64,000 nucleotides of DNA from Evernia prunastri (Eukaryota > Ascomycota > Lecanoromycetes > Lecanorales > Parmeliaceae). The DNA is taken from NCBI GenBank assembly GCA_003184365.1, contig NKYR01000072.1:62001-126000 (forward strand), in the 5' to 3' direction. Positions 23,622 to 34,557 of the stretch are shown here, one piece after another. Every line of letters begins with the position of its first letter. The first letter of the stretch is position 1. The notes below the pieces were generated by a model, which saw only the letters and a program-made list of their open reading frames with translations, was not told the origin of the DNA and did no database searches. A program made the translations under genes and the position numbers.

Positions 23622-25396
23622 TCAATGTTCCACCCCGTCCAAGCTGCAGCTCTCTGAACTCATTTGACGCGTCACGCTGTCTTCTTTTGCTCTTTGAAAG
23701 GCGACCTTGCAGCCAGATTGTACACAAAGCGTAATGGTTGCTTTTTCTACCCAGCAAACGTCTTCCGCGGGAGCAATGCTCTCAAACTCTTGAACCATCC
23801 TCGCGACCACGTACCTCGCCTCGACCAAGGCGAGCTGCTCTGTATAAGGCGTCAGTAGCTGCGTTTTGTCTTCACACATTCATCACGACTTACGCCCTAG
23901 GCAAACCCGCAGACCGGCCCCAAACGGTACATACGCCCAACCGGGCTTCGCCGTCTCCCACCGCTCCGGTCGGAAGTCATCAGCGTCCGAACCGTATACG
24001 TCTTGCCGTCGATGGAGCGCGTACAGATTCAGAACCACCGTTGTGGCACTTGGTAGCAGCACTGTCTCATTCCCGTCCGTCCCACCCCCCTTTGGTAAGA
24101 CCACGTCGTCCTTCGAAGATCGTGAATCCAAGGGGACCACAGGATGTAGCCTCAATGCTGTATCTCATCAGCCTCGACACCGAATATCATCGCTGGAGCA
24201 TCGAAGACTTTACACTCATTGATGCACATGTTGACATATTCCAAGCCCGCCAGCTCCGCTTGACCAAAGTCCACCGAAAGCTGCCCGACTTCACGGCGCA
24301 GCTTCGCCCAGACCCGAGAGTCCCGCGCGAGACAGAAGAACAGGTTGCTGAGCAGACTCGCGGTCGTGTCTCTCCCGCCGAGCAAGGCCGATAGGACCTC
24401 GTCCTGAATGACCTGACGGTTGGTCGTGAGCTTCGCGAGTTCGTGGAGGAAAACATAGCGGCCCCCCCCGGTGTCTGGATCCTCCGCCGTCACGCCCTTC
24501 TCGCGGTACTCCAAAGCCTCGTCGACGAACCGCTGGACAAACGCATGGACCTCCTTCCGGGCCCGAGCGACCTTCCGACTCGTGAAAAGCCGAGCCACGG
24601 GCCCGAGTATGACAGCGGTGACCAGTGCGTCCATGGCGACTTCGAAAGCATGCGAGAACGTATCGGTGGCTTCTTCCTTCGCCATCGATAGCGCGCCCAC
24701 TGCCCGACCGAACAGGAATTCCGTGGCCGTGTCCATGGTGAATTTGTGGAAAAGATCCTGCAGGTCCACCACGGCCCCTTCGTCGGTGGGGATGAGCGCT
24801 AGAAGGTGTCGGAAGTGGTCTTCCGGCATGTCAAAGCCTCGTAGTTGGTGTTTCGCAAAGTTCGGCCGCAGTATCGCCCGTGACTGCCGCCATTGATCGC
24901 CGTCGGCCCCGAAGATGCCCCGACCCAGTAGCGGCGCCATCGCATCCCTCCGTTTGCTCCCCAGTTCGAAGTGATGGGAAGAGGTCGCCAATACGGCGCG
25001 GATATTCTCGACGTCGATCGTGGTGAAAAAGCGATGTCCTATGTAGGAGAAACCGAAACTGTTCCCGACCTGCTTGAATCGATTGTGAGACATGGCGAGG
25101 AAATTGTTGTTTTTGATGGACCTCAGGGTAGTGAACAAAAGGTCCGTGCCCAAGAAGGGATCCCGGCGCGGGTACATGAGCATTGGTTTACACCCGTGTC
25201 TGGCCATCTTCCGGCGCCAGTAGAACCATGAATACATCTTTTTGAAAAGTACCATTGCCAGGAGTAAGCACGGTAACAAGAAGAGGAGTTTCTGATAGAA
25301 ATCCCTTCGGTGCAACGACGACGGGAGTAGAAGATCCATAAGCGGATCGTTCAGGGAAGGGTAAAGCCGCGATGGATTTCCGTTTTCGCGTGACAT
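23622..25396 (-). CDS. cytochrome P450, CYP52-like (alkane/fatty acid hydroxylase type)
   Basis: Exons 25396-24214, 24157-23894, 23839-23622; 554 aa. Introns are 56 nt (inside the ExxR helix: CINE|SLRLHP) and 54 nt (inside the heme loop: CLG|QQLALVEARY). All P450 signatures are present: N-terminal membrane span (LLFLLPCLLLAMVLF), C-helix WRQSR, oxygen helix LLGGRDTT, ExxR as ESLR, PERW, and FGAGLRVCLG. The GGG-rich insert after the K-helix (LPKGGGTDG) and the order of blocks resemble CYP52 enzymes, which hydroxylate alkane or fatty-acid termini on the ER membrane. Exact substrate is inference. The coding sequence is GC-rich and intact, unlike the neighbouring P450 pseudogene. Confidence 0.93.
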
Positions 25397-27820
25397 GACA
25401 CTGATACTCGAGATGACTCTGGCTACAAATGGATGAGATCTATGATCTGATGTGCGTCCGGCGGATCAAGGTAGTTATGCCTCCCCAAACCTTTGGTAAT
25501 CGCGCTTGTTCAACGGTACCGTATGTACGGGTTTTCTCGTCTCATGTGCATGTTTACGCCACTCCGATGTCTCTCATATCTTAGCTCATTGCATATGGAA
25601 TCCACGATAATGATATAGCCTTTTGAAGGAGGTTCTCGGGTTCCCCTTTAGGTTCCGGCCTTGACGGATATACTCGGTAAAGGCCTGTGAAATTGACATT
25701 AGTGAGATAGTGTTCACCCAGTCACCGCTAATCGGCGACCTCCACACCACCACACGGCACTTCAATCAAGCGAGCCTTTACTAGTTCCTATCAAAGTTCA
25801 TTTGAATACTTTGGTCTTATAAGTCTTCCAAAGTACCCTCTCGAAGTCTCTAGTCGTCTCCTTAAAGGCTAGAGCCGTGAATCGTTCTGCCCTCTCCTGA
25901 CAGGAGTCGCCCAAGGCAGTTCGAGCGGTCAGCACGCTGTGCTTCCAACCTACCACGCAGCATCAATTGCACGCGAAGCATTGAGCTCTCTTTGCTACTA
26001 TTCCACTATGCATCAGTCTGAACTCAGAGCCAAATCTGAAAGGGAAAATCTTGCAGCAGATTACAGGGAACCACTGCCGGGATCAGGACCAGACCTGTAT
26101 GCCTCACCCTCTTACTCCGTGAAAGTCTGCCCAGATAGCATAGCTTTTGTTTGCCTTCATCAGCCTTGGTATTCCATCTCTGAAGCGACGGAATTTGGTT
26201 CCGTGGACGGACGTAAGGAATGCCTGAGATGGACACCCACTCAATTTCAGGATGATTCTGGCGGCGGGGCTCGTGGCTAACGGAGTCGTGAGAGGCACAG
26301 CCAGTGGCGCCTTCCTCTACGGCGACGCTGTCTGGGTGATGGCATTGTGGGCCGCAGCCAAGTTGGCTATCGAATCCACAAGAGCTGCAACGCGTCTTAG
26401 ACTCATGAAAGTCGACGTAGTGCTGGACTCAGATGAGGAAACGGCTGCCGATTCTGAGCAAAACACTTCGATGTTGACCTCGAAGCTGATTCTTAAGTTG
26501 ACTGCCCACTGGATGGGTGTCGATACGCTCCTTCGCATGTCGCGTCTATACGCCATGGCTTCGTGTATTAGGATTCGATTTCGAAGACACGACTCTTACC
26601 ATTTTGACGAGCGGAACAATGGCGCTGTTGCGCACAATCACAGAAGCCCAACGACGGCCATTCGCGTTCTGCTCAAACCTCTGACCTTACAGAACTTGTG
26701 AACATCCGGGCCTATTTCGCTCTGCGGGTCTGGTATCTGCCTTGAGTAGTAAGACCGCGGGAGGCATTCTTCTCCGCCTGGCAAATTCATTTGACGCAGC
26801 AGCGGTGCTGTAAGAAATCGAGCTTGAGGGATGCACGAATTCCCTGCTTCTCCAAGCGCACTGTAAGCATTGGTGAAGCACTTACTCTATTCTCTCTGTG
26901 GTCAACAGTCATTATAAAGTAATCCAGGTTTAATGAAAAATACTAAGTTACAGGTACTGTATAAAAATCATGTTTACCTTACCTACCTTACTTTCTTATG
27001 CGCGCATAGCTCGGCGCTAATTCCCAAACTTTGGGTCAGCTTCCGCCAACGGCTTTACCACAATGAGCTAGCATAGGATTTCCGGATGAAAGTTTGGAAT
27101 TGGTTACGGAAATCAATTCTTGGGCATTTTACAAGGCTTGCTTCAACTTTCAAGGTGAACAGAATTCCACTTTTGAACTAATACATGAGGCACTGATCCA
27201 TCACGTACGAGTACGCATCGGCTGCGTCGCCAGCCAAGTTGGCGCAATTTCACGAGAGCAAAGATTCTCGTGCGAGACCAAGATACCATATCCTCAACTA
27301 TTCAGTTTCCGTCGTACTCTACGCATAATCTTTAGATCTATAACAGTAGTACAACAATATATTCGTAGATCTAGAGGAGAGTACTATTCATACATTCTGT
27401 AGTAAGGTATAACTCATCAATTCAAAGCAAAATACTCATATAGTAGATATGGCTCGCCTGCATAAGGCTTTAGGAAGCACCTTCCAACACCCCGCTTGCA
27501 GGCCTGGGGAGACAGGGTTAAGTCTCTCCTCTGCATTGTTGCATCACAAAAAAGATTGCTGCTCAGAGACACTGAAATCAGTCAAACGTAACATGGCAAA
27601 TCTTTAACGATGGCTTTTGGAGAAAGAGCCCAGCGTGTTCCTTCCCCTCCAAGTTTTGAGGCCGCTTACATGGGAATTCGGCTCCTTGCATACGCTCTGT
27701 CACTTCTCATTTCATGTCTGAACAAAGCGTTCTGCCACCAATACTCTCTCATCTCAACACTTTGTTGATACAGCTAGTCGGTCGGTAGACAAGTATCAAC
27801 GACGTCCAGCACCCGCAAAC
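25397..27820. other. 2.4-kb region without a supported gene
   Basis: AT content rises after 26.9 kb. The best open frame is 26252-26701 (+, 149 codons, ATG start, one hydrophobic stretch and an acidic patch DSDEETAADSE), but it has no homology I can name and no splice support. The last 100 bp hold the leader of the trehalose phosphatase gene. Confidence 0.4.
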
Positions 27821-28800
27821 ATGATGCCGCAGCGACTGGAAGAAGCCAATCTACTAGCAACTTACCCTTCAGCCCAGGAACGCCTTCTGCTATTCGACTA
27901 CGATGGCACTCTGACACCCATAGTTGAGAACCCTGCCGCTGCAATCCTTACAGATGAGGCTCTGAGCTCTATCCAATCGCTCGCCGCCGATCCCAAGAAC
28001 GCGGTCTGGATCATCAGCGGACGCAACCAGTCCTTCCTCGAGCAGTTATTCGGTCATCTGCCTGAAGTCGGCATCGTTGCCGAACACGGTTCATTTCTAC
28101 GTCCACCGGGATCTGACGGCTGGGAGGACTTGACTGCAAAGGTCGACATGAGTTGGCAGGACGAGGTCACCAAGGTGTTCCAGCGGTACACCGATCTGAC
28201 CCCCGGCTCGCGCATCGAGAAGAAACGCGCGGGCGTGGTCTGGCACTTCCGTCAAGCCAGCCAGGATTACGCCATGTTGCAGGCGGCCGAGTGCAAGAAG
28301 GACCTGGAGAGCACCATCGGCAGACTTTCGCCTCTGGATTTCGTTGATGGAAAGTGCGTGCTCGAAGCTCGCTTGAGGCTCGTGAACAAGGGACAGGTAG
28401 CGCAGAGACTTGTGGACGAAATCAGGGCGGTGTCAGGGAAGCCTCCAGACTTTGTGCTATGTTTTGGGGATGACGTTACAGATGAGGGTATGCCAGATAC
28501 CTGTCATACAGTCTTCTGATCTGCTGATTCACTGGTTCACTGACAGATATGTTTCGTGCGCTCCGCGACTCCGGTCTCGCCAAAGATACGGTGTACTCAG
28601 TGACCATAGGCGAGAGTCAAAAGCTTACACATGCCGACTGGATTCTCTCGGATCCAAAGGAAGTCATTGCTACGATCATTATGCTGAATGAATCTGACGG
28701 ACGTAGTGAAGGGGAAGATACGGGAGAGAGTAGCAAGAGCAAGAGAAATAGCAAGGTGCTTCCGGTCCCACGGAGCTACCTTTTGGGCTCTGGACCCTAA
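27821..28800 (+). CDS. trehalose-6-phosphate phosphatase, stand-alone
   Basis: Exons 27821-28487 and 28547-28800; 306 aa. The 59-nt intron joins GDDVTDE|DMFRAL. The enzyme removes phosphate from trehalose 6-phosphate in the last step of trehalose synthesis. HAD-superfamily motifs are clear: motif I LLFDYDGTL (nucleophile Asp26, acid/base Asp28), motif II IISGR, the substrate-cap region, and the metal-binding motif GDDVTDE. Unlike yeast Tps2 and its filamentous-fungus orthologues, there is no synthase-like domain in front: the ATG is preceded by a non-coding leader. The C-terminal 40 residues are Ser/Glu-rich. Two ATGs lie in tandem at the start. A bacterial-type single-domain origin or a lineage-specific short paralogue are both possible. 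Confidence 0.92.
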
Positions 28801-29379
28801 TCGCTTGACCGAAGTACTCTAGGAGCTTTGCATTCTGCCGAGTGGAGAGAAAAGTGCCTTGGGATTATGAGCTGACAATGTGGCGGGATTCTGTGGAGAC
28901 GGTCACAGGATTTTGAGGTGGATAGCCTCGAAATGGCTCCACTCCTCACCAACATAGCTTAGATTACTCTGATGGGCCAGTCAACTTGTGTGCAGATCGG
29001 AAAGCCCTTGACAATGGAGACCTATCTGTCCTGTTGAAATGCTCATCATCCCCATAATTTTTAAGCCCTGTCCCAGTATACTGAAATGCCTGAGACCTTG
29101 AATCTCTCTCACTTTTTGGATCCTAGACCCAGAACAAGCCTCTCAAACCAACGATGGCGGAGCAAATCAACGCCTCCAAGCGCCAGACTCGAGAGCCAAG
29201 AGCTGGGCTGCTTTCAAAATGTTATGGACACAGTTGTCTCTTCAGGAAACTCTTTACTTTGCTCTTCCTTTCCCCCCCTCGAACTTCCAGCTTTCTACAA
29301 ATATTCAATCACAGCTTCCTTTTCAACTTCTACAAACACTCAAATCACATTCACAGCTTTTCTTCTCCCAACCGCAAAG
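28801..29379. other. intergenic flank
   Basis: 3' flank of the phosphatase gene and CT-rich leader of the following secreted-protein gene (29260-29375). No further gene seen. Confidence 0.45.
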
Positions 29380-30497
29380 ATGAAGTTCCTTTACTGCGTC
29401 CTCCCCCTTGTCTCTCTGGCGCTGGCCAACGTCCAGATCCATTGTCCATGCATCCAGCAGGACTGCTCCGAGGCGGCAAACGCAAGTAGACCTCGTTCCC
29501 CCCCGCGCACAACTTGCAAACTAAACCCCCTTCGTTCCAGACCTGTGCTTGCGAAAACCAGAACATCGTCAACAAGTATTTCTGTTGCGGTGCCAATACC
29601 GAAGCTCCCGAAGATCTCGGTCTCAAGGTACTGTCGAAGCATTTTCTTACCACCCACTACACCAGTTCACGTACAGGTCCCGCGTACTGACATATCCTTT
29701 TTTGTTTTCAGGATTGCGCAAAGGAGGAGCCTTCAAAGCGCTCTCTGGTAGGCCGCCGCAGGCCATCGTACAATGTTGTCTGCGGGGGCCCCCAGCATCT
29801 TCCCTGTCAGCCTCATGAGACCTGCAATCTGCTCGGCAAGGGCCAAGCATGGGGTCATTGCTCCAAGACTGGCGAGATTTCTCCCAGCGTGAGCGGTACC
29901 AGCACCGTCGGTGTTCCCTCCGGCAACAGCTGCGACAACTTTTCCGTGCCCGTTTCCACCACGACCGTCTTTCTGCTTTCGACCGTCGGTGCTGCCTCCC
30001 CCCCCAGCTCCAGCGCACCTTCCGTGCCGCTTTCTACCTCGACCGCCGTCGAGACTACCACCATCGCCCCCTCACCGTCGCCCCCCGTCGTTGTTACCAC
30101 CACGATGACCACCACTTCGACCGTCGTCGTAGAGACTACCGTCGTCGAGACTGCCACCGTCGAGACTGCCACCGTCGAGACTGCCACCGTCGAGACTGCC
30201 ACCGTCGAGACTACCATCATCGAGACTATCACCGTCGCCCCTCCACCGTCGTCCACTGTCATCTTAACCCCCACCTTGACTACCTCCTCGACCGCCGTCG
30301 AGACTGCCACCGTCGCCCCACCGCCCTCGTCCCTCGTCATCGTTACCACCACGGTGATCACCACCCCGACCGTCGTCGTAGAGACTACCGTCGTAGAGAC
30401 TACCATCGTCACCCCACCGCCCTCGTCCCTCGTCGTCGTTACCACCACGGTGAACACCATCACGACGACCGTTCCTGCGGCGACGTCTACGCCTTAG
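29380..30497 (+). CDS. secreted Cys-rich protein with Thr/Val tandem repeats
   Basis: Exons 29380-29481, 29541-29627, 29712-30497; 324 aa. Signal peptide MKFLYCVLPLVSLALA is followed by a Cys-rich domain (CPCIQQDC, TCACENQN, YFCCGAN, DCAKEE, VVCGGPQHLPCQPHETC, WGHC) and then about 200 residues of Thr/Val/Pro/Ser repeats (VETAT units and PPPSSLVVVTTTV units). This layout fits an O-glycosylated cell-wall or extracellular protein. Intron 1 must use a GC donor (AAAC|GCAAGT...TTCCAG) to keep the cysteine frame; the nearby GT donor would give a Cys-poor, Arg-rich frame. Intron 2 is 84 nt with a normal donor. No GPI-type tail is present before the TAG at 30495. An in-frame Cys-rich segment continues to TGA at 30623 (see findings), so the true end may be 30623 if a 48-nt intron 30450-30497 is removed. 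Confidence 0.75.
30129..30233 (+). repeat. 15-bp coding minisatellite (VETAT)
   Basis: Seven 15-bp units; the four central ones (30144-30203) are identical, each GTCGAGACTGCCACC, and the flanking ones carry one to four changes. The unit is a multiple of three, so copy-number change alters length without breaking the frame. Confidence 0.95.
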
Positions 30498-31881
30498 GCG
30501 TGCGACGGCGAAGCGGACTGCGATGTGGGCTCCTACTGCGATAATAAGGATAAGTGTCCCTTTGGGAGCATGGTATCGTTGGGGTGGGATTGCTCGGGGT
30601 TTTGTGCGCTGGAGGCGGTTTGAATGCCGTTGGACGGATGGTACGTGTGGGTGGGAATTTTGGGGATCTTGATGGGTGGATTGTTGGAAGGAGATCTCTT
30701 CGGGGGTGACTTGGTTAGGTTGAGGCTCAGAGTAGGATAATAATCAATGTCGCCTGCCTGATTCTGTCTTCCGTGCTCATCTCTCACCGTGATTGTGTAG
30801 GACATTAGCCCCTAGATCTGGAACAGAGCTTTCCGCTTCGTGTGCTTTCCGCCGGAATGCAGCCATGGCTCACGAAGGCTATCCCTAAGAAGGCTGCTCC
30901 TAAATGTCGCAGTGGCAATTTGCCGGCGCAGTATTGAGCGAAGCACATAGCGTCAGAAGTTAGAAGAAACTTGTTTCATCCCAGACCGCTGCATCTGCCC
31001 ATACCCTACCACTGGTACTGACTTCTGCAGTCCTTTGAGATCGTTATCCTGTTATGGATGATTCGCTCCGTTCTGAAATGTACCCGGCTGGCGTTCTACC
31101 ACCCCTACCTACTACGTGGCGGCTTCGTCGAAAATGAGTGAACTATGTAAAGTGAATTCTGCGAAGAAGCAATAGCAGCGCATCTTCTTGAGGCGCCAGC
31201 AGAGGACAATTGTAGGGGCCTGTAGCCATATACCCCAACAAATACACATTGAAAAATGGACGGGACTACCTCAATCTAGCATGCGCTAAACGAAGATGGA
31301 AGTGTCCAAGCGCGCTGTTGAGAAAGAGGGCAGCCGATGCTCCCAGTCGCTGGTCACAGTCTGCGCTCGCTACGCGGAAGAACCGACTCGCTCCGATCGT
31401 CGGCGCACATACGTGTCTATCCGACCCTTCCATCAGGCTTCGAAGGGGGGTGCCTTCCGAATTGTCAGCGTTTTGGCCGACTTTTTCCACGACGTCGTCG
31501 AGGACATACTTTAGCCTTCGTTGCCGACGCCTTCGCCTAAGTTACAGTCCATACCTGAGTAAGGGGGGTTACGCCAAAAATTCTGCACAACGCTGGTAGC
31601 AGTTCTAACCCTACTTGCGGAAAGATGTTGGGAGCGTAGAAATATTTCTGAGAGTACAGATACATATATCTTGAATTGATCGTGATCTTCGGGACTTTTA
31701 GCACGTTTGTCTGGAGGTTTTTGAGGTCTAAGGGAATCTTGGCGGCTCAAGAGCTTTGGTCATTTCTCGGACTGATACCTACTGTTGTAATTTCTACAAT
31801 ACACTGTAGAATTTTGAGATGGTTTCGCTTAGATACAGGCCAAAAACCATAGGGAAAAGAAAAGAGAAAAAAAAAAAATTG
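30498..31881. other. intergenic region with possible Cys-rich 3' extension
   Basis: The first 126 bp (30498-30623) are an in-frame Cys-rich continuation of the upstream gene. The rest has no supported gene and turns AT-rich towards the tRNA (A-run at 31866-31878, which in the tRNA's sense is a T-run just downstream and suits Pol III termination). Confidence 0.4.
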
Positions 31882-31961
31882 TAGTCGTACTCAGGATCGA
31901 ACTGAGAACCTTCTCGGAACATCTTGTTAACGAGAAATCATAACCATTAGACCATACGACT
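31882..31961 (-). tRNA. tRNA-Val(AAC) with 7-nt intron
   Basis: On the minus strand the 80-nt sequence folds as a tRNA: a perfect 7-bp acceptor stem (AGTCGTA with TACGACT), D arm with A box TGGTCTAATGG, anticodon stem TCTCG/CGAGA, and T arm CTCAG-TTCGATC-CTGAG with B box. The anticodon loop reads TTAACA, then AGATGTT, then C; taking AGATGTT as an intron after position 37 gives a normal 7-base loop with anticodon AAC. The D arm and the TTAACA loop match yeast tRNA-Val(AAC). A T-run follows directly at the 3' side. Confidence 0.93.
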
Positions 31962-33080
31962 TGTTTATCGATTTAATCTAAACCAATTTACAATATATTC
32001 TTTTATTAAAGCTGACGTAATCGCTGCGGGATCTCTTGTCTCGAAAAATTGCAAAACGAAGCAAATTTATGCGCCTACCAATTCGCTTTTGATGAATGTC
32101 AAAGCTAAAACTCGGGACCATCACATAGACCAGCGACAGAACCTTGGACAAAAGAAGCATCTGCTTATTTTATTCTGTGCTTACGCTCTAGATTGATTGC
32201 ATAAGAACATCGAACCCCTGAGACCTGGCGAGTTTGACAAGTTTCCATGGCAGTAACCTGATAGCCGATGACAATTCCAGCACTATGGCTCCACACCTCA
32301 GGCTTAATTGCTACCACTGGTCTCATCCTGCCTCAAGTCTCAGCCGCCATCAATGTTGATAATGTAGTCTTCCCTTTGTGAAGGGCATCCTGGCGACTGA
32401 GGTCCTCTCACTTGCCATTCTAGGAACAAAGACATTATCCCTATACCTGAGCAAGTACCTCTCTCGCCCACTCTCCCAGCCCCTGTCTCCAGCTTGTGAA
32501 GTAATGGGACCGCAATCACGCCATTCTTGCCTGAGGTCTTGCGTGAGGATCCGAGAACTAAGGTACGCAGGAGAGTCTGGAAACGACTTCTCGACTTGAA
32601 CTTTGGAAGATATGGTGATCCAAGCGGTAATTCCTCATAGATATTTTGAAGAGCAGCTATGAATAAGACCTTACGCATGTTTCGATTAAAGTCAGAAGGA
32701 AAGTTTCTCAGAACATTGCAGACGGGGTGTAGTTGCCGATCTCGTGATACAGTCAGTGTAATGGATTTCCGAGAGTCTGAGATTCTGGTGCTGTTCAGTA
32801 CCTACCTCCGGTGTATCAACCCTAGTAGATGGAAGGAGCAGGCGAAGTCTTTGGCAGACAAAGCTTAGTCATACAAAGCCTAGTGGGGGAGTATATCTTC
32901 TTGCTACCCACACCAAGCACTGATACCATACATTTTCTAGTTGCTTGTCCAATCGGCTAAACATATTGATCCGGCTTGGCTTCTTGAGCTTCATCTCGTA
33001 CCACCACCAGAAACCCATCAACATTTCGTATTTCATCAAAACCCTGGACGTTCACCCAGTATCCAAAGATCACATCGACT
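31962..33080. other. intergenic region
   Basis: Open frames here are short and overlap without recognisable features. Nothing supported. Confidence 0.4.
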
Positions 33081-34203
33081 ATGGCCCAGCAGTCGCCGGC
33101 CCGGTCTCCTATCATTTCACCCTCTACCAGCTCTTTCATTCTAAACGAGACATACAACGGCATTCACGGAGCCTTCATACTGCATGACCTCCTCTCCATC
33201 ACTACATCATCTGGATCTATCGACATCACGGTACTACCAAAGCACGCTATATCCTCGAAAGCCCCAGCCAAGCTTCGTCTAAAGACCACTTCTGGTTCGA
33301 TCAGAGTGAGGATGGCTCCATCTCTCCACGACCCTCCCGAGGGGACACCCGACCGTGTCTTCGAGTCTGTTATCATGTCTACGTCCGGCTCAATCACCGC
33401 AACGCTTATCCAGTGGGTCATTTCTAGTCTATTTTAAGCCAATCTGAAAAGACATTTGCATTCCCCAAACTTCTTTCCGAGAACTTTTGTACTTTCAACA
33501 TGTCTCACGATTCTGGTGCTAAAACGAAAATTGACAAGTTTGATGTTGATTGCTGAGTACGTACAATAGCAACTACAAAACCGATCTTGCTACCATGTCC
33601 GGTAACATTAACGTTTCACTCTACCCGCTAATTCAGCCCGGCTCGATGTCTCACGTCGACGTAAGGTGCATGTCTGGCTCTACATCCATGGTGATCCATC
33701 CATACATTAAAACTCCCGGAGCTAGTCTCATCACAGACTTTTATGGCCGCTCTGGCCGGTTAAAGGTTCACATCCCTTCTACTTGGGAGGGTGAAGTGAC
33801 CGCCCATTTGCACAAAGGCAGGGTCAGGTATGATTGGGAGGGGTTGCAAGTTCTGAGTGATAGTCGTAGATTCGCCGCAGTCAAGGGGAACGGACAGGAG
33901 AAGCTGAACATCCACGGCCAGGGTTTGAATGTGGAGTTGACCGGGGAGTGTATGCTTAGTTTACCAAGGGAGGCGGAGGTGAAGGAAGGAGAGCTTGTGC
34001 CTGGTCCAGCGAAAGAAGTGAAGCGAGAAGGTGAGCGTGTGCCTGTCGTACATGGTATGCCTGGCTTACGACGAAAAGTGGACATGCAGGGAAAGGGGGA
34101 GCCTGTGGCAGATTTGCCAATAGAGGAGGAGTGGCAGGAAGTAGAGGAAGATGATGATGACTGGACGATTGTCGAAACGAGGACGGTGCACAGGAAGTCA
34201 TGA
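33081..34203 (+). CDS. hypothetical protein with DUF4097-like repeated SGS strands
   Basis: Exons 33081-33412 and 33570-34203; 321 aa. The 157-nt intron (GTGGGT...ACAATAG) joins SGSITATLI-H-NYKTDLATMSG. The protein shows the repeating beta-helix-like pattern typical of fungal DUF4097-type adhesin-like proteins: TTSSGSIDI, KTTSGSIRV, MSTSGSITA, ATMSGNINV, CMSGSTSMV, GRSGRLKV, with spacing of 35-50 residues. The C-terminal 90 residues are charged, with an acidic run (EEEWQEVEEDDDDWTIVETR). No signal peptide is visible from this ATG. Function is unknown in the family; the repeat suggests a right-handed beta-solenoid. Confidence 0.7.
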
Positions 34204-34557
34204 AACGGCCCCTGCCAACTTTCGAGAATGCAACGAAGCACTAGTGGATGAGTGTTAATGAAGCTGGTTGCTAGATAGATCGTGCGCACTGCACGAAGAG
34301 ACCCAAAGCAAGAGCGAAACACCATCTGACTGCTGCAGCGACTGGGTGAGATACCGCACCCTGCTTCGCTCAAGCACGCTCTTACTCGTCTCCCCCCTTC
34401 CACCTTTCGGCTCCATCTCTCTCACTCTCTCATTCTCAACATACTCTCTATTTCTTCTCATGAAATCCAGCAGCCACTTTCCTACACTGACGCCTTCCAT
34501 ATTGCTCACTATCCCAAAAGTCAACATACTATCCAAAGTGCAGAAAGCGTGAGCTCC
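34204..34557. other. 3' flanks of convergent genes
   Basis: CT-rich 354-bp gap between the SGS-repeat gene (+) and the acidic-repeat gene (-). No gene seen. Confidence 0.4.

Noticed and set aside
26252..26701. 149-codon ATG frame (+)
   Set aside because: No homology I can name and no splice or leader support; kept only as a remark in the gap entry.
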